A DNA stretch of 64,000 nucleotides from NCBI GenBank assembly GCA_026874595.1, contig CM049316.1, forward strand, positions 63,407,176-63,471,175, in the 5' to 3' direction. The stretch comes from Sipunculus nudus. Lineage: Eukaryota; Annelida; Sipuncula; Golfingiida; Sipunculidae. This document shows, piece by piece, positions 22,702 to 36,218 of this stretch (positions are counted from its first letter, which is position 1; the number at the start of each line of letters is the position of its first letter). The position numbers and the translations under genes were made by a program. Below the pieces are notes generated by a model. That model worked only from the letters and a program-made list of their open reading frames with translations, had not been told where the DNA came from and did no database searches.

Positions 22702-24288
22702 CTTGAGTACCATAATGGATCTGCTGAGCTGGGATGAGCAGTTCAATTTTTATACTCGAAGCTGAGTAGTTCAGTGACATGTTGGTGTAGTATCAGAGCA
22801 TATAGACAGCCCACGTGACACAAGTCTTTGTACTCCGTAGCGCGTGTGGTCTACTAGTGCTTGATGAGCGTCTCCGCCGCCAGCTAAAGTTTTTTATGCG
22901 AAGTGTCTGAGGAGTTTGCCTAATTACCTGAGAAGTTTGTTTGATTACCTGAGTAGTATGTTCAACTAGAGTAGACACACGTCGGGTCCCCACGTCACCC
23001 GCTGATTGTGATATTTATATATTGGATATATATGTTTTTCATATAAAATTGCACAGTCAATTACAATGTACAAATTCATGATAGTCGTCGTGCGTCTGAT
23101 CATTACAATTTTTCCCCAAACAGCGGACTTTTTATTCAAATTTTCGGCTGTATCTGGAAGATTTATTGTCATTTAAAAAGAACGAAATATACCATGTTTG
23201 TAAGTCTGATAAAATTGTTTTAAAATGTTTGAATTATTTGTGTTGATGGCATTACTCGAATAGATTCAGATATTTTTCGAAAACGTGTGAATCGAAAATA
23301 CAAATTTCAAAGATTGCGCTTTACTGAGTACCCTCTAGTTATATTTGACCGATTGAATGAATGTACCGAAATATGATATATATTTAGCAAACGCTTATTT
23401 GAGCCCAGTGTAGGCGGTTGCATTATAGTTATCGGTTTTACCAAACGTCATGCCGCCTGTCCGTCCGTCACCGTCGTTCGCGCGCATTATTAACTCAAAG
23501 ACCGTTCCGGCCACTGCCGCGAATTTTGACTGAAGATATATACTTTTACCAGGACGAGCGCGATTGATCTCAAACCGATCAGAAATCCGTAACGTCGACA
23601 GGCAGGCATCATAGAATTTTCTGATCACGAGCAATAACGAAGAACATTTAATGTCTCAGTCATTTCAGGTCATAATTCTGTGATATGTACTCTTAAAAAA
23701 TAATTCATCACCTTGATAATTAATGGAAAGCTGTCATAGACCGTATAAATATCATAGTTCCCCGTATATTCTGTGTCCGGATTATTAATAATATTCTTTG
23801 GTGAGTGTTACGTAAGAGAGTAAATGAACGCATCCAGGTGGAGATAACATGAGTCACGGTAAGGAAATTGCGTGGTTTAATCACAGGTGTGCTTTGGACG
23901 CCAGGAGTAAGGTGGTCCCTGATTCCAGTGAATGACAATGGTCTGGAACTCGGATGAGTTCAAGAAAATACGCTATCTCGCAATCGGAAAGAATGCCGTA
24001 AATAGGAAATGTACTCTTTCGTGTTGCAGATTAAATAAATATTTATTCCGAGGTTGCAGACCTAAAACTGCAAAAAAGTTTCATCAAAATCCCATCCTTA
24101 CCTTTTAAAATCAGTTGCTGACAGATCAACCCCCAAAGCGAGAGCATGAAATCAACAAACACTGATCAGAACATGATACCTCCTCACGAAGATATAATAA
24201 AAAATAAATATTTATAATAATGATAATTATAATAAAAATTGTAATAATTATGATCGTGAAGGTGAAGGTCAGATCTGTATGAGGTACT

Positions 24289-24304
24289 GGCTCTGAAAAG
24301 AGCC
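24289..24304 (-). terminator. Histone-type 3' stem-loop, copy 13
   Basis: Perfect stem, loop TTTC. Confidence 0.85.
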
Positions 24305-24341
24305 TTGTATTTAACTCAGTTTGAGTTTAACGGGTGTTTTC

Positions 24342-24635
24342 TCAGTTGGTGTTCTCCTGGTAGATTTGTCTGAGCTCCTGCTGAAGCACAGCCATCTGTT
24401 CCCGAAGTTTCTCTTTGTAGCGCCAGTAGGAAGCTCTGGTCTCATGCAGAACCGCCAACTCAATGCGATTGTTGTAGCGACAGCCCCAAGCACCAGACTT
24501 CTCAGACCGCTGGTAACGCATTGCTGTTAGCTGCATTCTGTCTGCCAGTAAGGTCAGCTGCTGCTCTGCCCTCTTCAGCTTCATCTGTGTGAAGACAAGC
24601 TGCTTGTAGATAATGTTAGCTTCCGTTAATGCCAT
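24342..24635 (-). CDS. Small basic helical protein, array copy 13
   Basis: Intact and identical in protein to copy 5; counterpart of copy 6. Confidence 0.62.
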   Translation of the reverse strand: MALTEANIIYKQLVFTQMKLKRAEQQLTLLADRMQLTAMRYQRSEKSGAWGCRYNNRIELAVLHETRASYWRYKEKLREQMAVLQQELRQIYQENTN

Positions 24636-26219
24636 CTTGAGTACCATAATGGATCTGCTGAGCTGGGATGAGCAGTTCAATTTTTATACTCGAAGCTGAG
24701 TAGTTCAGTGACATGTTGGTGTAGTATCAGAGCATATAGACAGCCCACGTGACACAAGTCTTTGTACTCCGTAGCGCGTGTGGTCTACTAGTGCTTGATG
24801 AGCGTCTCCGCCGCCAGCTAAAGTTTTTTATGCGAAGTGTCTGAGGAGTTTGCCTAATTACTTGAGTAGTTTGTTTGATTACCTGAGTAGTTTGTGTCAC
24901 TAGAGTGGACACACGTCGGGTCCCCACGTCACCCGCTGATTGTGATATTTAAATATTGCATATATGTATATTTCATATAAAATTGCACAGTCAATTACAA
25001 TGTACAAATTCATGATAGTCGTCGTGCGTCTGATCATTACAATTTTTCCCCAAACAGCGGACTTTTTATTCAAATTTTCGGCTGTATCTGGAAGATTTAT
25101 TGTCAATTAAAAAGAACGAAATATACCATGTTTGTAAGTCTGATAAAATTGTTTTAAAATGTTTGAATTATTTGTGTTGATGGCATTACTCGAACAGATT
25201 CAGATATTTTTCGAAAACGTGTGAATCGAAAATACAAATTTCAAAGATTGCGCTTTACTGAGTACCCTCTAGTTATATTTGACCGATTGAATGAATGTAC
25301 CGAAATATGATATATATTTAGCAAACGCTTATTTGAGCCCAGTGTAGGCGGTTGCATTATAGTTATCGGTTTTACCAAACGTCATGCCGCCTGTCCGTCC
25401 GTCACCGTCGTTCGCGCGCATTATTAACTCAAAGACCGTTCCGGCCACTGCCGCGAATTTTGATTGAAGATATATACTTTTACCAGGACGAGCGCGATTG
25501 ATCTCAAACCGATCAGAAATCCGTAACGCCGACAGGCAGGCATCATAGAATTTTCTGATCACGAGCAATAACGAAGAACATTTAATGTCTCAGTCATTTC
25601 TGGTCATAATTCTGTGATATGTACTCTTAAAAAATAATTCACCACCTTGATAATTAATGGAAAGCTGTCATAGACCGTATAAATATCATAGTTCCCCGTA
25701 TATTCTGTGTCCGGATTATTAATAATATTCTTTGGTGAGTGTTACGTAAGAGAGTAAATGAACGCATCCAGGTGGAGATAACATGAGTCACGGTAAGGTT
25801 GCATCACAGGTGTGCTTTGGACGCCAGGAGTAAGGTGGTCCCTGATCCAAGTGAATGACAATGGTCTGGAAATCGGATGAGTTCAAGAAATTACGCTATC
25901 TCGAAATCGGAAAGAATGCCGTAAATAGGAAATGTACTTTATCTGTTGCAGATTAAATAAATATTTATTTCGAGGTTGTAGACCTAACCTGCAACAAAGT
26001 TTCATGAAAATCGCATCCTTACCTTTTAAAATTAGTTGCTGACAGACAGAGAGATCAACCGCGAAAGCGAGAGCATGAAATCAACAAACACCGATAAAAA
26101 CATAATGCCTCCTCACGAAGATGTAATAAAAATAATAAATATTTACAAGAATAATAATTATAATAAAAATTGTAATAATTATGATCGTGAAGGTGAAGGT
26201 CAGATCTGTATGAGATACT

Positions 26220-26235
26220 GGCTCTGAAAAGAGCC
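26220..26235 (-). terminator. Histone-type 3' stem-loop, copy 14
   Basis: Perfect stem, loop TTTC. Confidence 0.85.
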
Positions 26236-26272
26236 TTGTATTTAAATCAGTTTGAGTTTAACGGATGTTTTC

Positions 26273-26566
26273 TCAGTTGGTGTTCTCCTGGTAGATTTGT
26301 CTGAGCTCCTGCTGAAGCACAGCCATCTGTTCCCGAAGTTTCTCTTTGTAGCGCCAGTAGGAAGCTCTGGTCTCAGGCAGAACCGCCAACTCAATGCGAT
26401 TGTTGTAGCGACAGCCCCAAGCACCAGACTTCTCAGACCGCTGGTAACGCGTTGCTGTTAGCTGCATTCTGTCTGCCAGTAAGGTCAGCTGCTGCTCTGC
26501 CCTCTTCAGCTTCATCTGTGTGAAGACAAGCTGCTTGTAGATAATGTTAGCTTCCGTTAATGCCAT
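26273..26566 (-). CDS. Small basic helical protein, array copy 14
   Basis: Intact, M39T and H64P; counterpart of copy 7, sharing its two 3' segment changes. Confidence 0.6.
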   Translation of the reverse strand: MALTEANIIYKQLVFTQMKLKRAEQQLTLLADRMQLTATRYQRSEKSGAWGCRYNNRIELAVLPETRASYWRYKEKLREQMAVLQQELRQIYQENTN

Positions 26567-28153
26567 CTTGAGTACCAGAATGGATCTGCTGAACTGGGAT
26601 GAGCAGTTCAATTTTTATACTCGAAGCTGAGTAGTTCAGTGACATGTTGGTGTAGTATCAGAGCATATAGACAGCCCACGTGACACAAGTCTTTGTACTC
26701 CGTAGCGCGTGTGGTCTACTAGTGCTTGATGAGCGTCTCCGCCGCCAGCTAAAGTTTTTTATGCGAAGTGTCTGAGGAGTTTGCCTAATTACCTGAGAAG
26801 TTTGTTTGATTACCTGAGTAGTATGTTCAACTAGAGTAGACACACGTCGGGTCCCCACGTCACCCGCTGATTGTGATATTTATATATTGGATATATATGT
26901 TTTTCATATAAAATTGCACAGTCAATTACAATGTACAAATTCATGATAGTCGTCGTGCGTCTGATCATTACAATTTTTCCCCAAACAGCGGACTTTTTAT
27001 TCAAATTTTCGGCTGTATCTGGAAGATTTATTGTCATTTAAAAAGAACGAAATATACCATGTTTGTAAGTCTGATAAAATTGTTTTAAAATGTTTGAATT
27101 ATTTGTGTTGATGGCATTACTCGAATAGATTCAGATATTTTTCGAAAACGTGTGAATCGAAAATACAAATTTCAAAGATTGCGCTTTACTGAGTACCCTC
27201 TAGTTATATTTGACCGATTGAATGAATGTACCGAAATATGATATATATTTAGCAAACGCTTATTTGAGCCCAGTGTAGGCGGTTGCATTATAGTTATCGG
27301 TTTTACCAAACGTCATGCCGCCTGTCCGTCCGTCACCGTCGTTCGCGCGCATTATTAACTCAAAGACCGTTCCGGCCACTGCTGCGAATTTTGACTGAAG
27401 ATATATACTTTTACCAGGACGAGCGCGATTGATCTCAAACCGATCAGAAATCCGTAACGTCGACAGGCAGGCATCATAGAATTTTCTGATCACGAGCAAT
27501 AACGAAGAACATTTAATGTCTCAGTCATTTCAGGTCATAATTCTGTGATATGTACTCTTAAAAAATAATTCATCACCTTGATAATTAATGGAAAGCTGTC
27601 ATAGACCGTATAAATATCATAGTTCCCCGTATATTCTGTGTCCGGATTATTAATAATATTCTTTGGTGAGTGTTACGTAAGAGAGTAAATGAACGCATCC
27701 AGGTGGAGATAACATGAGTCACGGTAAGGAAATTGCGTGGTTTAATCACAGGTGTGCTTTGGACGCCAGGAGTAAGGTGGTCCCTGATTCCAGTGAATGA
27801 CAATGGTCTGGAACTCGGATGAGTTCAAGAAAATACGCTATCTCGCAATCGGAAAGAATGCCGTAAATAGGAAATGTACTCTTTCGTGTTGCAGATTAAA
27901 TAAATATTTATTCCGAGGTTGCAGACCTAAAACTGCAAAAAAGTTTCATCAAAATCCCATCCTTACCTTTTAAAATCAGTTGCTGACAGATCAACCCCCA
28001 AAGCGAGAGCATGAAATCAACAAACACTGATCAGAACATGATACCTCCTCACGAAGATAAAATAAAAAATAAATATTTATAATAATGATAATTATAATAA
28101 AAATTGTAATAATTATGATCGTGAAGGTGAAGGTCAGATCTGTATGAGGTACT

Positions 28154-28169
28154 GGCTCTTAAAAGAGCC
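28154..28169 (-). terminator. Histone-type 3' stem-loop, copy 15 (TTTA loop)
   Basis: Perfect stem, loop TTTA. Confidence 0.83.
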
Positions 28170-28206
28170 TTGTATTTAACTCAGTTTGAGTTTTAGGGGT
28201 GTTTTC

Positions 28207-28500
28207 TCAGTTGGTGTTCTCCTGGCAGATTTGTCTGAGCTCCTGCTGAAGCACAGCCATCTGTTCCTGAAGTTTCTCTCTGTAGCGCTAGTAGGAAGCT
28301 CTGGTCTCATGCAGTACCGCCAACTCAATGCGATTGTTGTAGCGACAGCCCCAAGCACCAGACTTCTCAGACCGCTGGTAACGCATTGCTGTTAGCTGCA
28401 TTCTGTCTGCCAGTAACGTCAGCTGCTGCTCTGCCCTCTTCAGCTTTATCTGTGTGAAGACAAACTGCTCGTAGATAATGTTAGCTTCCGTAAATGCCAT
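28207..28500 (-). pseudogene. Array copy 15, truncated by nonsense codon
   Basis: Trp71 is TAG (28288-28290), the same lesion as copy 8. The N-terminal part carries L3F, K11E, L13F and M18I; the region beyond the stop carries K74R, R78Q and Y92C. This is the non-hybrid parent type of copy 8's C-terminal half. Confidence 0.7.
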
Positions 28501-30084
28501 CTTGAGTACCAGAATGGATCTGCTGAGCTGGGATGAGCAGCTCAATTTTTATACTCTAAGCTGAGTAGTTCAGTGACATGTTGGTGGAGTATCAGAGCAT
28601 GTAGACAGCCCACGTGACACAAGTCTTTGTACTCCGTAGCGCGTGTGGTCTACTAGTGCTTGATGAGCGTCTCCGCCGCCAGCTAAAGTTTTTTATGCGA
28701 AGTGTCTGAGGAGTTTGCCTAATTACTTGAGTAGTTTGTTTGATTACCTGAGTAGTTTGTGTCACTAGAGTGGACACACGTCGGGTCCCCACGTCACCCG
28801 CTGATTGTGATATTTAAATATTGCATATATGTATATTTCATATAAAATTGCGCAGTCAATTACAATGTATAAATTCATGATAGTCGCCATGCGTCTGATC
28901 ATTACAATTTTTCCCCAAACAGCGGACTTTATATTAAAATTTTCGGCTGTATCTGGAAGATTTATTGTCAATTACAAAGAATGAAATATACCATGTTTGT
29001 AAGTCTGATAAAATTGTTTTAAAATGTTTGAATTATTTGTGTTGATGGCATTACTCGAACAGATTCAGATATTTTTCGAAAACGTGTGAATCGAAAATAC
29101 AAATTTCAAAGATTGTGCTTTACTGAGTACCCTCTAGTTATATTTGACCGATTGAATGAATGTACCGAAATATGATATATATTTAGCAAACGCTTATTTG
29201 AGCCCAGTGTAGGCGGTTGCATTATAGTTATCGGTTTTACCAAACGTCATGCCGCCTGTCCGTCCGTCACGGTCGTTCGCGCGCATTATTAACTCAAAGA
29301 CCGTTCCGGCCACTGCCGCGAATTTTGACTGAAGATATATACTTTTACCAGGACGAGCGCGATTGATCTCAAACCGATCAGAAATCCGTAACGTCGACAG
29401 GCAGGCATCATAGAATTTTCTGATCACGAGCAATAACGAAGAACCTTTAATGTCTCATTCATTTCTGGTCATTATTCTGTGATATGTACTCTTAAAAAAT
29501 AATGCACCACCTTGAAAATTAATGGAAAGCTGTCATAGACCGTATAAATATCATAGTTCCCCGTATATTCTTTGTCCGGATTATTAATAATATTCTTTGG
29601 TGAGTGTTACGTAAGAGAGTAAATGAACGCATCCAGGTGGAGATAACATGAGTCACGGTAAGGTTGCATCACAGGTGTGCTTTGGACGCCAGGAGTAAGG
29701 TGGTCCCTGATCCAAGTGAATGACAATGGTCTGGAAATCGGATGAGTTCAAGAAATTACGCTATCTCGAAATCAGAAAGAATTCCGTAAATAGGAAATGT
29801 ACTTTATCTGTTGCAGATTAAATAAATATTTATTTCGAGGTTGTAGACCTAACCTGCAACAAAGTTTCATGAAAATCGCATCCTTACCTTTTAAAATTAG
29901 TTGCTGACAGACAGAGAGATCAACCGCGAAAGCGAGAGCATGAAATCAACAAACACCGATAAAAACATAATGCCTCCTCACGAAGATGTAATAAAAATAA
30001 TAAATATTTACAAGAATAATAATTATAATAAAAATTGTAATAATTATGATCGTGAAGGTGAAGGTCAGATCTGTATGAGATACT

Positions 30085-30100
30085 GGCTCTGAAAAGAGCC
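30085..30100 (-). terminator. Histone-type 3' stem-loop, copy 16
   Basis: Perfect stem, loop TTTC. Confidence 0.85.
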
Positions 30101-30137
30101 TTGTATTTAACTCAGTTTGAGTTTAACGGGTGTTTTC

Positions 30138-30431
30138 TCAGTTGGTGTTCTCCTGGTAGATTTGTCTGAGCTCCTGCTGAAGCACAGCCATCTGTTCCCG
30201 AAGTTTCTCTTTGTAGCGCCAGTAGGAAGCTCTGGTCTCATGCAGAACCGCCAACTCAATGCGATTGTTGTAGCGACAGCCCCAAGCACCAGACTTCTCA
30301 GACCGCTGGTAACGCATTGCTGTTAGCTGCATTCTGTCTGCCAGTAAGGTCAGCTGCTGCTCTGCCCTCTTCAGCTTCATCTGTGTGAAGACAAGCTGCT
30401 TGTAGATAATGTTAGCTTCCGTTAATGCCAT
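30138..30431 (-). CDS. Small basic helical protein, array copy 16
   Basis: Intact, same protein as copy 5. It is the unit type missing from higher-order copy A. Its N-terminal half and upstream spacer, including a 9-nt deletion near 30722, reappear in unit 8. Confidence 0.62.
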   Translation of the reverse strand: MALTEANIIYKQLVFTQMKLKRAEQQLTLLADRMQLTAMRYQRSEKSGAWGCRYNNRIELAVLHETRASYWRYKEKLREQMAVLQQELRQIYQENTN

Positions 30432-32006
30432 CTTGAGTACCATAATGGATCTGCTGAGCTGGGATGAGCAGTTCAATTTTTATACTCGAAGCTGAGTAGT
30501 TCAGTGACATGTTGGTGTAGTATCAGAGCATATAGACAGCCCACGTGACACAAGTCTTTGTACTCCGTAGCGCGTGTGGTCTACTAGTGCTTGATGAGCG
30601 TCTCCGCCGCCAGCTAAAGTTTTTTATGCGAAGTGTCTGAGGAGTTTGCCTAATTACCTGAGAAGTTTGTTTGATTACCTGAGTAGTATGTTCAACTAGA
30701 GTAGACACACGTCGGGTCCCCGATGATTGTGATATTTATATATTGGATATATATGTTTTTCATATAAAATTGCACAGTCAATTACAATGTACAAATTCAT
30801 GATAGTCGTCGTGCGTCTGATCATTACAATTTTTCCCCAAACAGCGGACTTTTTATTCAAATTTTCGGCTGTATCTGGAAGATTTATTGTCAATTAAAAA
30901 GAACGAAATATACCATGTTTGTAAGTCTGATAAAATTGTTTTAAAATGTTTGAATTATTTGTGTTGATGGCATTACTCGAACAGATTCAGATATTTTTCG
31001 AAAACGTGTGAATCGAAAATACAAATTTCAAAGATTGCGCTTTACTGAGTACCCTCTAGTTATATTTGACCGATTGAATGAATGTACCGAAATATGATAT
31101 ATATTTAGCAAACGCTTATTTGAGCCCAGTGTAGGCGGTTGCATTATAGTTATCGGTTTTACCAAACGTCATGCCGCCTGTCCGTCCGTCACCGTCGTTC
31201 GCGCGCATTATTAACTCAAAGACCGTTCCGGCCACTGCCGCGAATTTTGATTGAAGATATATACTTTTACCAGGACGAGCGCGATTGATCTCAAACCGAT
31301 CAGAAATCCGTAACGCCGACAGGCAGGCATCATAGAATTTTCTGATCACGAGCAATAACGAAGAACATTTAATGTCTCAGTCATTTCTGGTCATAATTCT
31401 GTGATATGTACTCTTAAAAAATAATTCACCACCTTGATAATTAATGGAAAGCTGTCATAGACCGTATAAATATCATAGTTCCCCGTATATTCTGTGTCCG
31501 GATTATTAATAATATTCTTTGGTGAGTGTTACGTAAGAGAGTAAATGAACGCATCCAGGTGGAGATAACATGAGTCACGGTAAGGTTGCATCACAGGTGT
31601 GCTTTGGACGCCAGGAGTAAGGTGGTCCCTGATCCAAGTGAATGACAATGGTCTGGAAATCGGATGAGTTCAAGAAATTACGCTATCTCGAAATCGGAAA
31701 GAATGCCGTAAATAGGAAATGTACTTTATCTGTTGCAGATTAAATAAATATTTATTTCGAGGTTGTAGACCTAACCTGCAACAAAGTTTCATGAAAATCG
31801 CATCCTTACCTTTTAAAATTAGTTGCTGACAGACAGAGAGATCAACCGCGAAAGCGAGAGCATGAAATCAACAAACACCGATAAAAACATAATGCCTCCT
31901 CACGAAGATGTAATAAAAATAATAAATATTTACAAGAATAATAATTATAATAAAAATTGTAATAATTATGATCGTGAAGGTGAAGGTCAGATCTGTATGA
32001 GATACT

Positions 32007-32022
32007 GGCTCTGAAAAGAGCC
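32007..32022 (-). terminator. Histone-type 3' stem-loop, copy 17
   Basis: Perfect stem, loop TTTC. Confidence 0.85.
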
Positions 32023-32059
32023 TTGTATTTAACTCAGTTTGAGTTTAACGGGTGTTTTC

Positions 32060-32353
32060 TCAGTTGGTGTTCTCCTGGTAGATTTGTCTGAGCTCCTGCT
32101 GAAGCACAGCCATCTGTTCCCGAAGTTTCTCTTTGTAGCGCCAGTAGGAAGCTCTGGTCTCATGCAGAACCGCCAACTCAATGCGATTGTTGTAGCGACA
32201 GCCCCAAGCACCAGACTTCTCAGACCGCTGGTAACGCGTTGCTGTTAGCTGCATTCTGTCTGCCAGTAAGGTCAGCTGCTGCTCTGCCCTCTTCAGCTTC
32301 ATCTGTGTGAAGACAAGCTGCTTGTAGATAATGTTAGCTTCCGTTAATGCCAT
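32060..32353 (-). CDS. Small basic helical protein, array copy 17
   Basis: Intact, M39T; counterpart of copies 2 and 9 and first unit of higher-order copy C. Confidence 0.6.
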   Translation of the reverse strand: MALTEANIIYKQLVFTQMKLKRAEQQLTLLADRMQLTATRYQRSEKSGAWGCRYNNRIELAVLHETRASYWRYKEKLREQMAVLQQELRQIYQENTN

Positions 32354-33940
32354 CTTGAGTACCAGAATGGATCTGCTGAACTGGGATGAGCAGTTCAATT
32401 TTTATACTCGAAGCTGAGTAGTTCAGTGACATGTTGGTGTAGTATCAGAGCATATAGACAGCCCACGTGACACAAGTCTTTGTACTCCGTAGCGCGTGTG
32501 GTCTACTAGTGCTTGATGAGCGTCTCCGCCGCCAGCTAAAGTTTTTTATGCGAAGTGTCTGAGGAGTTTGCCTAATTACCTGAGAAGTTTGTTTGATTAC
32601 CTGAGTAGTATGTTCAACTAGAGTAGACACACGTCGGGTCCCCACGTCACCCGCTGATTGTGATATTTATATATTGGATATATATGTTTTTCATATAAAA
32701 TTGCACAGTCAATTACAATGTACAAATTCATGATAGTCGTCGTGCGTCTGATCATTACAATTTTTCCCCAAACAGCGGACTTTTTATTCAAATTTTCGGC
32801 TGTATCTGGAAGATTTATTGTCATTTAAAAAGAACGAAATATACCATGTTTGTAAGTCTGATAAAATTGTTTTAAAATGTTTGAATTATTTGTGTTGATG
32901 GCATTACTCGAATAGATTCAGATATTTTTCGAAAACGTGTGAATCGAAAATACAAATTTCAAAGATTGCGCTTTACTGAGTACCCTCTAGTTATATTTGA
33001 CCGATTGAATGAATGTACCGAAATATGATATATATTTAGCAAACGCTTATTTGAGCCCAGTGTAGGCGGTTGCATTATAGTTATCGGTTTTACCAAACGT
33101 CATGCCGCCTGTCCGTCCGTCACCGTCGTTCGCGCGCATTATTAACTCAAAGACCGTTCCGGCCACTGCCGCGAATTTTGACTGAAGATATATACTTTTA
33201 CCAGGACGAGCGCGATTGATCTCAAACCGATCAGAAATCCGTAACGTCGACAGGTAGGCATCATAGAATTTTCTGATCACGAGCAATAACGAAGAACATT
33301 TAATGTCTCAGTCATTTCAGGTCATAATTCTGTGATATGTACTCTTAAAAAATAATTCATCACCTTGATAATTAATGGAAAGCTGTCATAGACCGTATAA
33401 ATATCATAGTTCCCCGTATATTCTGTGTCCGGATTATTAATAATATTCTTTGGTGAGTGTTACGTAAGAGAGTAAATGAACGCATCCAGGTGGAGATAAC
33501 ATGAGTCACGGTAAGGAAATTGCGTGGTTTAATCACAGGTGTGCTTTGGACGCCAGGAGTAAGGTGGTCCCTGATTCCAGTGAATGACAATGGTCTGGAA
33601 ATCGGATGAGTTCAAGAAAATACGCTATCTCGCAATCGGAAAGAATGCCGTAAATAGGAAATGTACTCTTTCGTGTTGCAGATTAAATAAATATTTATTC
33701 CGAGGTTGCAGACTTAAAACTGCAAAAAAGTTTCATCAAAATCCCATCCTTACCTTTTAAAATCAGTTGCTGACAGATCAACCCCCAAAGCGAGAGCATG
33801 AAATCAACAAACACTGATCAGAACATGATACCTCCTCACGAAGATAAAATAAAAAATAAATATTTATAATAATGATAATTATAATAAAAATTGTAATAAT
33901 TATGATCGTGAAGGTGAAGGTCAGATCTGTATGAGGTACT

Positions 33941-33956
33941 GGCTCTTAAAAGAGCC
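33941..33956 (-). terminator. Histone-type 3' stem-loop, copy 18 (TTTA loop)
   Basis: Perfect stem, loop TTTA. Confidence 0.83.
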
Positions 33957-33993
33957 TTGTATTTAACTCAGTTTGAGTTTTAGGGGTGTTTTC

Positions 33994-34287
33994 TCAGTTG
34001 GTGTTCTCCTGGCAGATTTGTCTAAGCTCCTGCTTGAGCAAAGCCATCTGTTCCCGAAGTTTCTCTCTGTAGCGCCAGTAGGAAGCTCTGGTCTCATGCA
34101 GTACCGCCAACTCAATGCGATTGTTGTAGCGACAGCCCCAAGCACCAGACTTCTCAGACCGCTGGTAACGCATTGCTGTTAGCTGCATTCTGTCTGCCAG
34201 TAACGTCAGCTGCTGCTCTGCCCTCTTCAGCTTTATCTGTGTGAAGACAAACTGCTCGTAGATAATGTTAGCTTCCGTAAATGCCAT
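33994..34287 (-). CDS. Small basic helical protein, array copy 18 (divergent variant)
   Basis: Intact, same protein as copies 3 and 10. A spacer base near 33601 differs from those two, a small sign of independent change. Confidence 0.6.
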   Translation of the reverse strand: MAFTEANIIYEQFVFTQIKLKRAEQQLTLLADRMQLTAMRYQRSEKSGAWGCRYNNRIELAVLHETRASYWRYREKLREQMALLKQELRQICQENTN

Positions 34288-35871
34288 CTGGAGTACCAGA
34301 ATGGATCTGCTGAGCTGGGATGAGCAGCTCAATTTTTATACTCGAAGCTGAGTAGTTCAGTGACATGTTGGTGTAGTATCAGAGCATGTAGACAGCCCAC
34401 GTGACACAAGTCTTTGTACTCCGTAGCGCGTGTGGTCTACTAGTGCTTGATGAGCGTCTCCGCCGCCAGCTAAAGTTTTTTATGCGAAGTGTCTGAGGAG
34501 TTTGCCTAATTACTTGAGTAGTTTGTTTGATTACCTGAGTAGTTTGTTTAACTAGAGTGGACACACGTCGGGTCCCCACGTCACCCGCTGATTGTGATAT
34601 TTAAATATTGCATATATGTATATTTCATATAAAATTGCGCAGTCAATTACAATTTATAAATTCATGATAGTCGTCATGCGTCTGATCATTACAATTTTTC
34701 CCCAAACAGCGGACTTTATATTAAAATTTTCGGCTGTATCTGGAAGATTTATTGTCAATTACAAAGAACGAAATATACCATGTTTGTAAGTCTGATAAAA
34801 TTGTTTTAAAATGTTTGAATTATTTGTGTTGATGGCATTACTCGAACAGATTCAGATATTTTTCGAAAACGTGTGAATCGAAAATACAAATTTCAAAGAT
34901 TGCGCTTTACTGAGTACCCTCTAGTTATATTTGACCGATTGAATGAATGTACCGAAATATGATATATATTTAGCAAACGCTTATTTGAGCCCAGTGTAGG
35001 CGGTTGCATTATAGTTATCGGTTTTACCAAACGTCATGCCGCCTGTCCGTCCGTCACGGTCGTTCGCGCGCATTATAAACTCAAAGACCGTTCCGGCCAC
35101 TGCCGCGAATTTTGACTGAAGATATATACTTTTACCAGGACGAGCGCGATTGATCTCAAACCGATCAGAAATCCGTAACGTCGACAGGCAGGCATCATAG
35201 AATTTTCTGATCACGAGCAATAACGAAGAACCTTTAATGTCTCAGTCATTTCTGGTCATTATTCTGTGATATGTACTCTTAAAAAATAATTCACCACCTT
35301 GAAAATTAATGGAAAGCTGTTATAGACCGTATAAATATCACAGTTCCCCGTATATTCTTTGTCCGGATTATTAATAATATTCTTTGGTGAGTGTTACGTA
35401 AGAGAGTAAATGAACGCATCCAGGTGGAGATAACATGAGTCACGGTAAGGTTGCATCACAGGTGTGCTTTGGACGCCAGGAGTAAGGTGGTCCCTGATCC
35501 AAGTGAATGACAATGGTCTGGAAATCGGATGAGTTCAAGAAATTACGCTATCTCGAAATCGGAAAGAATGCCGTAAATAGGAAATGTACTTTATCTGTTG
35601 CAGATTAAATAAATATTTATTTCGAGGTTGTAGACCTAACCTGCAACAAAGTTTCATGAAGATCGCATCCTTACCTTTTAAAATTAGTTGCTGACAGACA
35701 GAGAGATCAACCGCGAAAGCGAGAGCATGAAATCAACAAACACCGATAAAAACATAATGCCTCCTCACGAAGATGTAATAAAAATAATAAATATTTACAA
35801 GAATAATAATTATAATAAAAATTGTAATAATTATGATCGTGAAGGTGAAGGTCAGATCTGTATGAGATACT

Positions 35872-35887
35872 GGCTCTGAAAAGAGCC
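35872..35887 (-). terminator. Histone-type 3' stem-loop, copy 19
   Basis: Perfect stem, loop TTTC. Confidence 0.85.
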
Positions 35888-35924
35888 TTGTATTTAACTC
35901 AGTTTGAGTTTAACGGGTGTTTTC

Positions 35925-36218
35925 TCAGTTGGTGTTCTCCTGGTAGATTTGTCTGAGCTCCTGCTGAAGCACAGCCATCTGTTCCCGAAGTTTCTCTTTG
36001 TAGCGCCAGTAGGAAGCTCTGGTCTCAGGCAGAACCGCCAACTCAATGCGATTGTTGTAGCGACAGCCCCAAGCACCAGACTTCTCAGACCGCTGGTAAC
36101 GCATTGCTGTTAGCTGCATTCTGTCTGCCAGTAAGGTCAGCTGCTGCTCTGCCCTCTTCAGCTTCATCTGTGTGAAGACAAGCTGCTTGTAGATAATGTT
36201 AGCTTCCGTTAATGCAAT
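35925..36218 (-). pseudogene. Array copy 19, start codon lost
   Basis: The ATG is ATT here (36216-36218) while the remaining 96 codons are intact with H64P. The next in-frame Met is residue 18, so a normal product is unlikely unless a non-AUG start is used. TATA box and stem-loop remain. Confidence 0.6.

Larger units (their letters stand above)
15431..30878. repeat. Higher-order repeat copy B (units 9-16, eight units)
   Basis: This 15448-bp block is the complete eight-type version of the higher-order repeat. Types alternate between units carrying an 11-nt deletion in the spacer (9, 11, 12, 14, 16) and units without it (10, 13, 15). The same order is read in copy A and, for the first four types, in copy C. 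Confidence 0.85.
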